From contig NZ_MCNV01000006.1 of assembly GCF_001718195.1 (NCBI RefSeq), forward strand, positions 248,001 to 312,000: a DNA stretch of 64,000 nt, written 5' to 3'. Source of the DNA: Paraburkholderia nodosa (GTDB taxonomy: Bacteria > Pseudomonadota > Gammaproteobacteria > Burkholderiales > Burkholderiaceae). The notes beneath the pieces were generated by a model. That model worked only from the letters and a program-made list of their open reading frames with translations. It was not told where the DNA came from and ran no database searches. The position numbers and the translations under genes were made by a program. Shown here in pieces: positions 22,739 to 32,432 of this stretch. Each line of letters opens with the position of its first letter. Position 1 is the first letter of the stretch.

Positions 22739-25396
22739 TTACGACCCTGTCTTGCGCGCCGGCGTCTTGCGGGCGGCGGTCTTGCGTGCCGGTGCGGCTT
22801 TGGCGGCCGCCGTCTTGCGCGCGGGTTTCGCCTTGCCTTCTTCGGCCGAATCCGCCGCGTCGTTCGCGGCATCGTTCGTCGCCTCAGCCGAGGCAGCCGA
22901 CTTCTTCGCGGCCGTCTTGGCCGCCGTCTTCGCGCTCGGCTCCTTCTTCTCGAACTCGAAGCCGATCTTGCCGTCCGGCTGCTTGACGAGGAAAGCCTTG
23001 AAGTTGCGGCCCGTACGCGACGACTTGAAGTTGGTCAGCAAGTCGGTGCGGCCTTCGGCAAGCAGCTTGGCCATCTGGTCGCGCGCGATCTCCTGCTGCA
23101 GGATCACCTTGCCCGAGCGGAAGTCGCAGGTCTTCGGATTCGCGACCGAGTGCTCGCACACGTAGCTCATGCCGTGCTCGTACACGCGTGCCTTGCACTT
23201 CGGGCACGCGCCCACCGGCTCCTGCTGCGAGAAGTCGGGCGCTTCGCCGTCTTCGGCGCCGGAGTCCTGGCCGAAGTCGAACTCGAGCTTGTAGTTCTTG
23301 ATTTCGTCGTCGAACGAGAGCTTGAGGATGGCAGAGAACGGCCGGCCCATCTTGCTGCGGAAGCCCGAGAGCGGGCCGATCGTCTTGTTCTGCAGCAGTT
23401 CTTCCACTTCGGGGATTTCGAACTGGCGGCCGCCCGGAATCTTCGAGATCGAGAACTCGCACTTCGTGCAGGCGAAGCGGCGATAGTTTTCCTTCACCTG
23501 GCCGCCGCAATTCGGACACGGCGTTTGCAGCGTCGCGTAGTCGCCGGGGATCGTGTCCGAGTCGTATTCCTTCGCGCGCTTCACGATGGTCTGCGTCATG
23601 CGGGCGATTTCCTGCATGAACGCGTCACGCGGGAGTTTGCCGCGCTCCATCTGCGAAAGCTTGTACTCCCATTCGCCGGTGAGTTCCGGCGCGGTCAGTT
23701 CTTTCACGCCGAGACCGCGCAACAGCGTCATGAGCTGGAACGCCTTGGCCGTCGGGATCAGTTCGCGGCCTTCGCGCACGAGATACTTTTCGCCGAGCAG
23801 ACCTTCGATGATCGCCGCGCGCGTGGCCGGCGTACCGAGGCCCTTGGCGGCCATGGCCTCGCGCAGCTCTTCGTCGTCCACGAGCTTGCCCGCGCCTTCC
23901 ATGGCCGAGAGCAGCGTCGCTTCGTTGTAGCGCGCAGGCGGCTTGGTCACGAGCTGGTGCGCCGCGATCTTGTCGGTCTTGACCTTCTCGTCCTTCTTAA
24001 CCGGCACGAGATTGGCGTCGTCGCCGCCCGCGTCGCGGCCATAGACCTGCAGCCAGCCCGGCTCGACCAGCACCTTGCCTTCGGTCTTGAAGTGATGCCC
24101 TGCGACTTCGGTGATACGCGTGGTGACGCGATATTCCGCCGCCGGGAAGAACACGGCGAGGAAGCGCTTCACGACGAGGTCGTACAGCTTCTGCTCGGGC
24201 TCCGAGAGCGACTTCGGCGCCTGCAGCGTGGGGATGATGGCGAAGTGGTCGCTGATCTTCGAGTTGTCGAAGATGCGCTTGTTCGGCTTCACCCAGCCCT
24301 TGTCGAGCACCTGCTTGGCGTGCGGCAGGTAGTTGTTGCTCTCCTTGAGCATCTCGAGCGTCTCTTTCACCGTGCCCATGTAATCCTCGGGCAGCGCGCG
24401 CGAGTCGGTACGCGGGTAGGTGAGCACCTTGTGCTTTTCGTACAGCGCCTGAGCGAGGCCGAGCGTGTTCTTGGCAGAAAAGCCGAAGCGGCCGTTCGCT
24501 TCACGCTGCAGGCTCGTCAGGTCGAAGAGCGCGGGCGAGAGCTGGGTGGACGGCTTCGATTCCTCGCTGACCGTGCCTTCGCGGCCATGGCAGGCCGCAA
24601 CGATGGTCTCGGCGGCCGGCAGGCTCCAGAGGCGCGAATCGCGCTTTTCCGGATCGAACTCGTCCCTCTTGAATTTCGGGTCGTACCAGCGGCCTTCATA
24701 GAAGCCGCTCGCGCAGACGAACTCCGCACGCACTTCCCAATAGTCGCGCGGGATGAAGCGGCGGATTTTCTCTTCGCGTTCGACGACGATCGACAAGGTC
24801 GGCGTCTGAACGCGGCCAACCGTCGTGAGGAAGAAGCCGCCGCCCTTGCTGTTGAAGGCGGTCATCGCGCGCGTGCCGTTGATGCCGACGAGCCAGTCGG
24901 CTTCCGAGCGGCAGCGGGCGGCGTCGGCGAGCGGCTGCATGTCGTGGTCGCTGCGCAGGTTCGCGAAGCCGTCGCGGATCGCCTGCGGCGTCATCGACTG
25001 GAGCCACAGGCGCTGGACCGGCTGCTTCGCCTTCGCGTGCTGCGCGATCAGGCGGAAGATCAGCTCGCCCTCGCGCCCCGCGTCGCAGGCGTTGATGAGT
25101 TGCGTGACGTCCTTGCGCTTCATCAGCTTGTTGAGCACCTTGAGCCGCGATTCGCTCTTGGCGATCGGGTTCAGGTCGAAGTGCGGCGGGATCACGGGCA
25201 GGTGAGCGAAGCTCCACTTGCCGCGCTTGACCTCGTATTCTTCCGGCGCTGCGATTTCCAGCAGATGGCCGACTGCCGACGAGAGTACGTAGTCGTCGCT
25301 CTCGTAGTACTCGTCATGCTTGGTAAAACCGCCCAGCGCGCGCGCGATGTCGTTCGCGACGGACGGCTTCTCGGCGATGATCAGAGCTTTGGACAT
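22739..25396 (-). CDS. topB: DNA topoisomerase III
   Basis: Type IA topoisomerase that decatenates single-stranded and replication intermediates. 885 residues, against about 650 in E. coli. Toprim domain from MSKALIIAEKPSVANDIARAL with DAGREGELIFRLI (about 104-116). The active-site tyrosine is in LTYPRTDSRALPED (about 326). Two cysteine clusters follow: CPNCGGQ..CTKC and CPKCKARV..C..C, topoisomerase zinc-ribbon repeats. The last 65 or so residues are an Ala/Lys/Thr-rich histone H1-like tail ending AARKTPARKTGS. Chromosomal, monocistronic. Confidence 0.96.
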   Translation of the reverse strand: MSKALIIAEKPSVANDIARALGGFTKHDEYYESDDYVLSSAVGHLLEIAAPEEYEVKRGKWSFAHLPVIPPHFDLNPIAKSESRLKVLNKLMKRKDVTQLINACDAGREGELIFRLIAQHAKAKQPVQRLWLQSMTPQAIRDGFANLRSDHDMQPLADAARCRSEADWLVGINGTRAMTAFNSKGGGFFLTTVGRVQTPTLSIVVEREEKIRRFIPRDYWEVRAEFVCASGFYEGRWYDPKFKRDEFDPEKRDSRLWSLPAAETIVAACHGREGTVSEESKPSTQLSPALFDLTSLQREANGRFGFSAKNTLGLAQALYEKHKVLTYPRTDSRALPEDYMGTVKETLEMLKESNNYLPHAKQVLDKGWVKPNKRIFDNSKISDHFAIIPTLQAPKSLSEPEQKLYDLVVKRFLAVFFPAAEYRVTTRITEVAGHHFKTEGKVLVEPGWLQVYGRDAGGDDANLVPVKKDEKVKTDKIAAHQLVTKPPARYNEATLLSAMEGAGKLVDDEELREAMAAKGLGTPATRAAIIEGLLGEKYLVREGRELIPTAKAFQLMTLLRGLGVKELTAPELTGEWEYKLSQMERGKLPRDAFMQEIARMTQTIVKRAKEYDSDTIPGDYATLQTPCPNCGGQVKENYRRFACTKCEFSISKIPGGRQFEIPEVEELLQNKTIGPLSGFRSKMGRPFSAILKLSFDDEIKNYKLEFDFGQDSGAEDGEAPDFSQQEPVGACPKCKARVYEHGMSYVCEHSVANPKTCDFRSGKVILQQEIARDQMAKLLAEGRTDLLTNFKSSRTGRNFKAFLVKQPDGKIGFEFEKKEPSAKTAAKTAAKKSAASAEATNDAANDAADSAEEGKAKPARKTAAAKAAPARKTAARKTPARKTGS

Positions 25397-25653
25397 GACT
25401 GGTTGCTTGTGGGTGTTCCGGTTGGCGCCCCCGGGGCCGATGCCGCCTGAATGGGCGCTTGGGCGCGATGCCCGGCGTTGCTGCCCCGCTCGGGGGGCCG
25501 TTCTCGACCGCTTTATAGCACATGGCGCGTCGGCGTCGATTTTTGCGTCATCTCATGACGACACCCGCGCACCCGCCAGGGCGCCCAATCATAAGGGCGC
25601 GCCAGGCCGCGCGGCAAGCGGTGTGCCTGATCGGGGTCAGATGCTGGGTGCGC

Positions 25654-26031
25654 TCAAACCGCGCTCAGGACGGGGCGCAGCTTGGGCGCGTCGGACACGC
25701 CCGGTAGCGCCGTGAGGTCCGAAAGCATGCGCTCGACCACGGCGGCGTGCGGCAGGACCGTGCCGAAAAAGCGCGTGGCGTGACCGTCCTCGATCAGGAT
25801 GGTCGGGAAGTTCTCGACATCGAGATCGTCGAAGCGGTCGGCATGGGTTTCGATGTCGATGTACGCAAAGCAGACATCGGGATGCGCCTCGGCGATGCGG
25901 TCGAACGTGGCACGGTAGTCGCGGCACGTCCCGCACCATTGCGCGCACAGGCACGCGACGAACAGCGTGTCCTGATTGCTGACGCGCTCGGCGATCTGGT
26001 CGGCTTCGGTGTCGAGGTCTAGCGCGGGCAT
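25654..26031 (-). CDS. thioredoxin-fold protein with WCGTC motif
   Basis: 125 residues with one thioredoxin fold. The redox motif is AQWCGTCRDY (C about 34 and 37), with the cis-proline in ENFPTILIEDG. The CGTC motif differs from classical thioredoxin CGPC and lacks the proline, implying a shifted redox potential (inference). There is no signal peptide, so it is cytoplasmic. ATG 26031 is preceded by AAGGAACGACC; an upstream start at 26118 adds unconserved residues. It lies between topB and dprA on the same strand; its electron partner is not evident here. Confidence 0.85.
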   Translation of the reverse strand: MPALDLDTEADQIAERVSNQDTLFVACLCAQWCGTCRDYRATFDRIAEAHPDVCFAYIDIETHADRFDDLDVENFPTILIEDGHATRFFGTVLPHAAVVERMLSDLTALPGVSDAPKLRPVLSAV

Positions 26032-26127
26032 GGTCGTTCCTTGCGTTCTCTTATATATAGAGCGGGGTATTTGGCGCGAATGTATCACGGCGACGCGTGA
26101 GCGGTGATGCTCCCCCAATCCGCGGCA

Positions 26128-27390
26128 TCAGCCGCGCGAGGCCCGCACGAACCAGCCGCCGGGCAGGGCGTCGAGGTGTCCCGCGAGCTCGAGTTGCAGC
26201 AGCGTGCCTTGCAGCACCGCTTCGGCCATGTCGGTGCGCTGCGCGAGGATTTCAACCGTGGCGGGCGCGTGACCGAGCGCTTCGAGGAGGCGCCGGGCTT
26301 CAGCGCCAAGGCTGGCGGGCGATTTTCGTGCTTCAGCGCGATGCGCAGGCGGCGGCTCGGGGCGGGGGAACTCGAGCGCCAGCTGTGGCGTCTCGTTTGC
26401 GTCGTCGCGCGGCATGCGATCGAACGGAACGGAGACCTTCTCGCGGCGCTGTTCCCGCGGCGACACCGGCGTGCGGCCTGCACTCGAGGGTTGCCCGACA
26501 TCGAGCGCATCGAGTACCTCTTCGGGCGATTCGACCAGCTGCGCCCCCTGCTTGATGAGCCCGTGGCAGCCGCGCGTGAGCGGCGCGTGAATCGAGCCGG
26601 GCAGCGCGAAAACGTCGCGTCCCATTTCGTTGGCGAGCCGTGCCGTGATGAGCGAGCCGGAACGTTGTGCGGCCTCGACCACCACCACGCCTTCGACGAG
26701 CGCGGCAATCACGCGGTTGCGCTGCGGAAAGTTCGCGGAGCGCGCCGGGGTGCCGAGCGGCCATTCGGAGACGAGCGCGCCGTGTGCGGCGATCTCCACG
26801 GCGAGCGGATGATGGGCCGGCGGATAGACGAGATCCGCCCCGGTGCCGGTCACGGCGACGGTGCCGCCCTGCTCGTGGAGTGCGCCGCGATGGGCGGCGC
26901 CGTCCACGCCGAGCGCGAGCCCCGACACGACGGTGAGACCCGACGCGGCGAGAGTGCGTGCGAAGCGCGCGGCGTCCTCGACGGCCTGCGGCGTGGCGTT
27001 GCGGCTGCCCACGATGGCCACCGCGCGTGCGTGCAGCAGTTCGAGCCGGCCCTTTGCGTAGAGCAGCGGCGGTGGATCGGGCATGTCGAGCAGGCGGCCC
27101 GGATAGGCCGGGTCGGCAAGCGTGATGAGCGCGTTGCCGGGCGCCGCGCGCCACGCCTGCAGGGCATCGAGTCGTGCCGCGAAGTCCGGCCGGGGCTCGG
27201 CCAGGGCGGCATGGGCGGCTTGCGCACCCGCCACCGCGGCGAGTGCGGCGAACGGCTGGGCCAGCACGTGTTGGGGCAGGCCGAACGCGCCGAGCAGCGC
27301 GCGCAGCGCAGCGGGCCTCAGGCCGCGCGCGAGGGCGAGGCGCAGCCAGGCGGCCAGTTCTTCGGCAGACAGCGGCAAGGTCGTCGGCAT
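26128..27390 (-). CDS. dprA: DNA-processing protein DprA
   Basis: DprA binds incoming single-stranded DNA in natural transformation and loads RecA. About 420 residues from MPTTLPLSAEEL. A SAM-like N-terminal domain (about 1-110) precedes the Rossmann-like core: AVAIVGSRNATPQAVEDA (about 125-142), VVSGLALGVDGAAHRGAL, PPAHHPLAVEI and the SGSLITARLA element. A winged-helix domain closes the protein. A TTG/ATG further out at 27444 is possible but unconserved. It is divergent from def, as in many proteobacteria. Confidence 0.93.
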   Translation of the reverse strand: MPTTLPLSAEELAAWLRLALARGLRPAALRALLGAFGLPQHVLAQPFAALAAVAGAQAAHAALAEPRPDFAARLDALQAWRAAPGNALITLADPAYPGRLLDMPDPPPLLYAKGRLELLHARAVAIVGSRNATPQAVEDAARFARTLAASGLTVVSGLALGVDGAAHRGALHEQGGTVAVTGTGADLVYPPAHHPLAVEIAAHGALVSEWPLGTPARSANFPQRNRVIAALVEGVVVVEAAQRSGSLITARLANEMGRDVFALPGSIHAPLTRGCHGLIKQGAQLVESPEEVLDALDVGQPSSAGRTPVSPREQRREKVSVPFDRMPRDDANETPQLALEFPRPEPPPAHRAEARKSPASLGAEARRLLEALGHAPATVEILAQRTDMAEAVLQGTLLQLELAGHLDALPGGWFVRASRG

Positions 27391-27675
27391 TGCGTTCCCA
27401 GGGCGCGGACGGTTTGCCGCACCTCGTGATAAAATTTTCACCATCCGAAATACACCGTGGCGTCTTTACCCGTGGCATTGCGCGCACGCCTTCGCGAGCA
27501 GCGCGCCCGCACGGGCGATACGCGCGTTCAACGTTGAATTGCGGCCCTTTCGTCCGAATATCAGGAGATATCCTCCGTATCCGGCCCGGGACCCGCAAGC
27601 TGGCCGAATGGCCAGGCCGCGCATCGTTCCCTGTGCCAGGCTCTTTCAGGCGCCCAACGAGAAACCCGTCAAATC

Positions 27676-28179
27676 ATGGCTCTACTGAACATTCTTCATT
27701 ACCCGGACAAGCGTCTGCACAAGGTCGCAAAGCCGGTCGAGGTGGTCAACGACCGCATCCGCAAACTGGTCGCCGACATGGCCGAAACCATGTACGCCGC
27801 GCCGGGCGTCGGTCTCGCGGCCACCCAGGTCGACGTGCATGAGCGCGTCGTGGTGATCGACGTGTCGGACGCGCACGACGAACTGCGCGTGTTCATCAAC
27901 CCGGAAATCATCTGGTCGAGCGACGAGCGCGAAGTGCACGAGGAAGGCTGCCTTTCCGTGCCGGGCATCTACGATGAAGTCGAGCGCGCGGAAAAGGTGC
28001 GCGTGCGCGCGATGAACGAAAAGGGCGAGACCTACGAGGTGGACTGCGAAGGGCTGCTCGCCGTGTGCATCCAGCACGAAATGGATCACCTGATGGGCAA
28101 GGTGTTCGTCGAATACCTGTCGTCGCTCAAGCAGACGCGCATCCGCAGCAAGATGAAGAAGCTCGAACGGGCGATGTAA
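27676..28179 (+). CDS. def: peptide deformylase
   Basis: Metallo-enzyme that removes the N-formyl group from new proteins. 167 residues with all three motifs: GVGLAATQ (about 45-52), EGCLSVPG (about 91-98) with the metal-binding cysteine, and the HEMDH of [10 protein letters not shown] (about 135) with two histidines and the catalytic glutamate. It is followed at 54 bp by fmt, whose product adds the same formyl group, and both run rightward away from dprA. The 285-bp dprA/def gap includes GATAAAATTTTC near 27426, which may be a -10 region. Confidence 0.97.
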   Translation: MALLNILHYPDKRLHKVAKPVEVVNDRIRKLVADMAETMYAAPGVGLAATQVDVHERVVVIDVSDAHDELRVFINPEIIWSSDEREVHEEGCLSVPGIYDEVERAEKVRVRAMNEKGETYEVDCEGLLAVCIQHEMDHLMGKVFVEYLSSLKQTRIRSKMKKLERAM

Positions 28180-28233
28180 TCGCGATCTGACCGTCTCTTT
28201 CTTCATCAACCCGCCGCCACGCACCGAGCGCCC

Positions 28234-29229
28234 ATGAGCCACACCCTTCGCGTCATCTTCGCCGGCACGCCGGAATTCGCTGCCGCGGCGCTCGCGGCGA
28301 TTCACGAAGCGGGCTTTGCCGTGCCGCTCGTCCTGACTCAGCCGGACCGCCCGGCAGGCCGCGGCATGAAACTCCAGGCAAGCCCGGTCAAGCGCTATGC
28401 GCAGGAGCACGGCATGGCCGTCGCCCAGCCGCCGTCGCTGCGCCGGACCGGCAAGTATCCGCAGGAAGCCGCCGCGGCGCTGGACCTGCTGCGCGCCACG
28501 CCGCACGACGTGATGGTGGTCGCAGCCTACGGGCTGTTGCTGCCGCAGGAAGTGCTGGATATCCCGCCGCGCGGCTGCATCAACATTCATGGGTCCATCC
28601 TGCCGCGCTGGCGCGGCGCGGCACCGATTCATCGCGCGATCGAAGCCGGCGACACCGAAACCGGCATCACGCTCATGCAGATGGACGCGGGGCTCGACAC
28701 CGGCCCGATGATCTCCGAGGTGCGCACGCCGATCGCGCCGGGCGACACCACGGCGACGCTGCACGACCGCCTCGCGCAACTCGGCGCGCAGCTGATCGTC
28801 GACGGGCTCGTCGCGCTCGAGCGCGACGGTGCGCTGCCCGCCACGCCGCAGCCGGCCGAAGGCGCGACTTACGCCGAGAAGATCGGCAAGCAGGAAGCCG
28901 CGCTCGACTGGCGTCGGCCGGCGGTGGCGCTCGCGCGTCAGATTCGCGCATTCGACCCATTCCCGGGCGGCGCGGCCACGCTGGACGGCGCGCAGCTCAA
29001 GCTGTGGGCCGCCGAGCCGGTCGAGCGTCCGGCGGACGCGGCCGGCGAACCGGGCGAGATTCTCGAAGTCAGCCCGGCGGGCGTGGTGGTGGCCTGCGGC
29101 GAGGGTGCGCTGCGCCTCACGCAGCTGCAAAAGCCGGGCGGCAAGCGGCTGCCCGCGCGCGAATTCCTGGCCGGTATGCCGCTGGCGGCGGGGCAGCGGT
29201 TCCAGCTGCCGGAGACCCCGGCGGCTTGA
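28234..29229 (+). CDS. fmt: methionyl-tRNA formyltransferase
   Basis: Formylates Met-tRNAfMet with 10-formyl-THF for translation initiation. 331 residues, normal length. N-terminal formyltransferase fold [19 protein letters not shown], then [19 protein letters not shown], the catalytic [18 protein letters not shown] (Asn-His-Asp centre in this region), and MDAGLDTGP. The C-terminal tRNA-binding OB domain begins near residue 210. It follows def in an operon and precedes a LysE gene at 112 bp. Confidence 0.97.
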   Translation: MSHTLRVIFAGTPEFAAAALAAIHEAGFAVPLVLTQPDRPAGRGMKLQASPVKRYAQEHGMAVAQPPSLRRTGKYPQEAAAALDLLRATPHDVMVVAAYGLLLPQEVLDIPPRGCINIHGSILPRWRGAAPIHRAIEAGDTETGITLMQMDAGLDTGPMISEVRTPIAPGDTTATLHDRLAQLGAQLIVDGLVALERDGALPATPQPAEGATYAEKIGKQEAALDWRRPAVALARQIRAFDPFPGGAATLDGAQLKLWAAEPVERPADAAGEPGEILEVSPAGVVVACGEGALRLTQLQKPGGKRLPAREFLAGMPLAAGQRFQLPETPAA

Positions 29230-29341
29230 ACCCGGGCTCGCGCCAGCGCGTGAAAACGCTCCGCCAGGCCAAGTGCTGCGCGGTTCCCGGCGCGCTAGAA
29301 TCAATGGCGTTTGAAGCGCGTTTTTCGATTTTGAGGTTGGC

Positions 29342-29992
29342 ATGCTCGGCATTACCCATTTCGGTTTCTTTCTCGTCGCCGTATTTCTCCTGAACGTGAC
29401 GCCGGGGCCCGACACGGCCTATATCGTCGGCCGCAGCGTCGCGCAGGGCCGCGGCGCGGGCCTCGTTTCCGCACTGGGTATCTCGGCGGGCTGCTGCGTG
29501 CACACGCTCGCCTGCGCGTTCGGTCTGACCGCGCTGCTCGCGGCGTCGGCCACGGCGTTCACGGTCATCAAGATCGTGGGCGCGATCTATCTCGTGTATC
29601 TCGGCGTGCGCCTCGTTCTCACGAAGCACGAAGTCAGGCCCGCCGAAGGCGCCCCGCAGGCCACGGCCCCTGCCGCCGCCCCGCGCCCGCTGCGTCAGCT
29701 GTTCGTTTCGGGTTTCTGCACCAACGTGCTCAATCCGAAGGTGGTGCTGTTCTTCGTTTCGTTTTTCCCGCAGTTCGTGACCACGGGGACGGAGCACAAG
29801 GCCCTCGCTTTCCTCACACTCGGCGCCGTGTTCATGCTGATGAGCACGGTCTGGAACAGCTTCGTCGCGTGGGTGGCGGGCAGCGTCACGCAGCGCTTCT
29901 CGGGCAAGCCGGGCGTCAAGAAGTGGCTCGATCGCACGGTCGGCTCGGCGTTTGTCGGGCTGGGCCTGAAGCTCGCGACCGCCACGCGATGA
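29342..29992 (+). CDS. LysE family amino-acid exporter
   Basis: 216 residues, LysE/RhtB family of inner-membrane exporters of amino acids or their derivatives. It starts MLGITHFGFFLVAVFLLNVTPGPDTAYIVGR; the PGPD signature is diagnostic. About six hydrophobic helices are visible, including GFCTNVLNPKVVLFFVSFFPQF, the second conserved block. Substrate cannot be told. It lies between fmt and htpX on the same strand; the stop is immediately followed by a sigma-32-like promoter for htpX. Confidence 0.92.
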   Translation: MLGITHFGFFLVAVFLLNVTPGPDTAYIVGRSVAQGRGAGLVSALGISAGCCVHTLACAFGLTALLAASATAFTVIKIVGAIYLVYLGVRLVLTKHEVRPAEGAPQATAPAAAPRPLRQLFVSGFCTNVLNPKVVLFFVSFFPQFVTTGTEHKALAFLTLGAVFMLMSTVWNSFVAWVAGSVTQRFSGKPGVKKWLDRTVGSAFVGLGLKLATATR

Positions 29993-29994
29993 GA

Positions 29995-30020
29995 TTGAAT
30001 TTTTCGCATCTGCCCATATC
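29995..30020 (+). promoter_or_regulatory. candidate sigma-32 promoter for htpX
   Basis: TTGAAT (29995-30000), 12 bases, CCCATATC (30013-30020). This matches the heat-shock pattern TTGAA / CCCATNT with proper spacing and lies about 105 bp before htpX, a known heat-shock gene in E. coli. A separate TACAAT at 30033-30038 could be a sigma-70 -10. Confidence 0.5.
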
Positions 30021-30122
30021 TAACAAATCGCTTACAATGCGCTCGCTCAAAGCTAGCTGACCGGCTGGCGGCGGGCGTTCAACGATCGATTTGATCCCCT
30101 GGTGGGTGAAGGAGCACAGCAC

Positions 30123-30977
30123 ATGTTCAACTGGGTCAAAACCGCGATGTTGATGGCCGCGATTACGGCCCTTTTCATCGTGATTGGCGGGCTGATCGGC
30201 GGGCATCGCGGGATGGTGCTGGCGCTGTTCTTCGCGCTCGCCATGAACTTCTTCTCGTACTGGTATTCGGACAAGATGGTCCTGCGCATGTACAACGCGC
30301 AGGAGGTCGACGAGACCACGGCGCCGCAGTTCTATCGCATGGTCCGCGATTTGTCCACGCGGGCGGGCCTGCCGATGCCGCGCGTCTACCTCATCAACGA
30401 GGACGCGCCCAACGCCTTCGCTACCGGCCGCAATCCCGAGCACGCAGCGGTCGCGGCGACCACGGGCATCCTGCGCGTGCTGTCCGAACGTGAAATGCGC
30501 GGCGTCATGGCGCACGAACTGGCGCACGTGAAGCACCGCGACATTCTGATCTCGACCATCTCGGCCACCATGGCCGGCGCGATCTCGGCGCTCGCCAACT
30601 TCGCGATGATCTTCGGCGGCCGCGACGAGAACGGCCGTCCCGCGAACCCCATCGCGAGCATCGCCGTGGCGCTGCTCGCACCGATCGCGGGCGCGCTGAT
30701 CCAGATGGCGATTTCGCGTGCGCGTGAATTCGAGGCGGACCGCGGCGGCGCCGAGATTTCCGGCGATCCGCAGGCGCTCGCTTCGGCGCTCGACAAGATC
30801 CACCGCTACGCGCAGGGCATTCCGTTCCCGGCGGCCGAAGAGCATCCGGCCACGGCGCAGATGATGATCATGAATCCGCTGTCGGGCGGCGGCTTGCAGA
30901 ACCTCTTCAGCACGCACCCGTCCACGGAAGAGCGCATCCGCCGCTTGATGGAAATGGCTGCAGGTGGCCAACGCTAA
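30123..30977 (+). CDS. htpX: zinc metalloprotease HtpX
   Basis: Membrane M48 protease that degrades misfolded membrane proteins, partly overlapping with FtsH. 284 residues. Two N-terminal hydrophobic helices (about 5-50), the HExxH motif in [12 protein letters not shown] (about 130-141), and further hydrophobic segments at [18 protein letters not shown] and the following [17 protein letters not shown], then the third zinc ligand region [16 protein letters not shown] 30123 has an AAGGAG Shine-Dalgarno; an in-frame start at 30102 is less likely. A terminator follows. Confidence 0.96.
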   Translation: MFNWVKTAMLMAAITALFIVIGGLIGGHRGMVLALFFALAMNFFSYWYSDKMVLRMYNAQEVDETTAPQFYRMVRDLSTRAGLPMPRVYLINEDAPNAFATGRNPEHAAVAATTGILRVLSEREMRGVMAHELAHVKHRDILISTISATMAGAISALANFAMIFGGRDENGRPANPIASIAVALLAPIAGALIQMAISRAREFEADRGGAEISGDPQALASALDKIHRYAQGIPFPAAEEHPATAQMMIMNPLSGGGLQNLFSTHPSTEERIRRLMEMAAGGQR

Positions 30978-31001
30978 CGCGACGACCGGTAGCCGGTGAC
31001 G

Positions 31002-31031
31002 AAAAAAACGCCTCCTCGGAGGCGTTTTTTA
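31002..31031. terminator. bidirectional terminator (htpX / GT87 gene)
   Basis: AAAAAACGCCTCC / GGAGGCGTTTTTT, a 13-bp stem with a two-base centre, between convergent genes. Confidence 0.92.
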
Positions 31032-31032
31032 T

Positions 31033-32244
31033 TCAGCCCGTCGCCGCGGCGTCGCCGTCCATATGTCGGGCGCCCGCTCGCACCGAAACCCGCAACGCCC
31101 GTTGACGCAGCGACACCACGAAGAATACGAAATAAACGCCGATGAACCAGGACACGTCGAGCGCGTAGTAGACGTGCCCGAACTTGACGACGATCCACGC
31201 GGCGATGAACGCCAACGGTACGGCGTAGAAAAACACGCGATCCATCCGGTTGTCTTCTTTGCTGCTCTGGAAGAGCGAAACGTAGCAGCACGCAAAAAAC
31301 GGCGCGATGTCGTATTCCTTCATTCTCGGATTCAGCGCGAGACAGAACGCGAGCACATAGAACAGCCTGCCAGGCACGCTTGCGTTTTCGGCAACCATGA
31401 GCCGCCGCCCGCGCAATGGATTGACCGCGTACATGAATAGCGCCACGACCACCAGCTCGTAGAGCAGCACGTCTTCCAGGGTCGACAGCGCACGCACGTG
31501 TTGTTCGAGTATCCCGAACAGCACGAGTCCGGAATCGTTCTGGGCGAGCATCTGCCAGCGCAGCAGGGTTTCGAAGTCGGTCCACAGGCGCGGTTCCAGC
31601 GCGAGCTGCGCGATGGTTGCCAGCGCAACGCACAAGGGCACGGCGATGAAATAGCGCATGCCTTTGGGGATAAAAAAGAACACGACGGCGTAGGTCAGGA
31701 AATAGATCTTGATGGAGGCAAACAGGGCGATGAAAAAAGCCAGCGCGCAATACTTTGCCGTCGCGCCACGGCTGTCGTGCATAGCCGAAGCCGCATAAAA
31801 AAGCGCAATGATCAGCAGGTGGCCGAAGATCGCAAAATTGCCCGTGAGGATGCCTCCCACGCCCGCGCCGCCGGTCAGAAACCCAAGCGCGCCCGCGACG
31901 ATGAAATCCGCATGCCTGATGCTGTAGGCCAGATAGATCAGCGACGCGACAACGAATGCCAGATAGAGCCAGTGAAACGGCACGCGCGAGAACAGATTCA
32001 GGAAGATGGGCGGATAGATGAAGGGGAATCCGTGCGGAATATACGGATTCGCGCCGCGCTTGAATTGATCGAGCGCGTACGCGTACACCTTGTAGTCCCA
32101 GAAAGGCGAGAACAGCTTTCCCCGTCCCTGCTGGTACACAGAAAACAGAGCAACGAAGGCGAGGAACGCGAAGTCTTGTTTCTTCCCGAGTCGTTTCATG
32201 ATGGCCGCTACGTCGCAGGGGGGAGGGGCGTTTTCTGTCGCCAT
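31033..32244 (-). CDS. GT87-like (DUF2029) polytopic membrane protein
   Basis: About 403 residues with roughly nine to eleven hydrophobic helices and few charged loops. The segment FWDYKVYAYALDQFKRGANPY followed by FPFIYPPIFLNLFSRVPF resembles the GT87 / DUF2029 family, whose relatives are polyprenol-phosphate-mannose-dependent mannosyltransferases; an acidic residue in the first loop is expected to be catalytic. Start uncertain: ATG at 32244 or 32247, or MKRLGKKQDF at 32199; no clear Shine-Dalgarno supports one. Base composition looks less GC-rich than its neighbours, with many Phe and Tyr codons, which hints at transfer. It is divergent from rsmB. Confidence 0.75.
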   Translation of the reverse strand: MATENAPPPCDVAAIMKRLGKKQDFAFLAFVALFSVYQQGRGKLFSPFWDYKVYAYALDQFKRGANPYIPHGFPFIYPPIFLNLFSRVPFHWLYLAFVVASLIYLAYSIRHADFIVAGALGFLTGGAGVGGILTGNFAIFGHLLIIALFYAASAMHDSRGATAKYCALAFFIALFASIKIYFLTYAVVFFFIPKGMRYFIAVPLCVALATIAQLALEPRLWTDFETLLRWQMLAQNDSGLVLFGILEQHVRALSTLEDVLLYELVVVALFMYAVNPLRGRRLMVAENASVPGRLFYVLAFCLALNPRMKEYDIAPFFACCYVSLFQSSKEDNRMDRVFFYAVPLAFIAAWIVVKFGHVYYALDVSWFIGVYFVFFVVSLRQRALRVSVRAGARHMDGDAAATG

Positions 32245-32432
32245 CATGAGGCGAGCGGTTAGTCGGTATCCGCCAATATGTATCCCTGCGCTTGCCTCGC
32301 TATCCGCGCGCTGGCGCGGTGCCGTCAACGGGAATCGCGCCGGCTCGCAGTGTTGCGCGCTCGCCACGCTACAATGGCTCGCTCGTGCATTACTGACGCC
32401 GCGACTCACAGCGGCCCGCATCCGGTTTCTTC

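Noticed and set aside
22694..25450. Plus-strand open frame of about 918 codons opposite topB
   Set aside because: Antisense shadow of topoisomerase III; low-complexity translation with no homology features.
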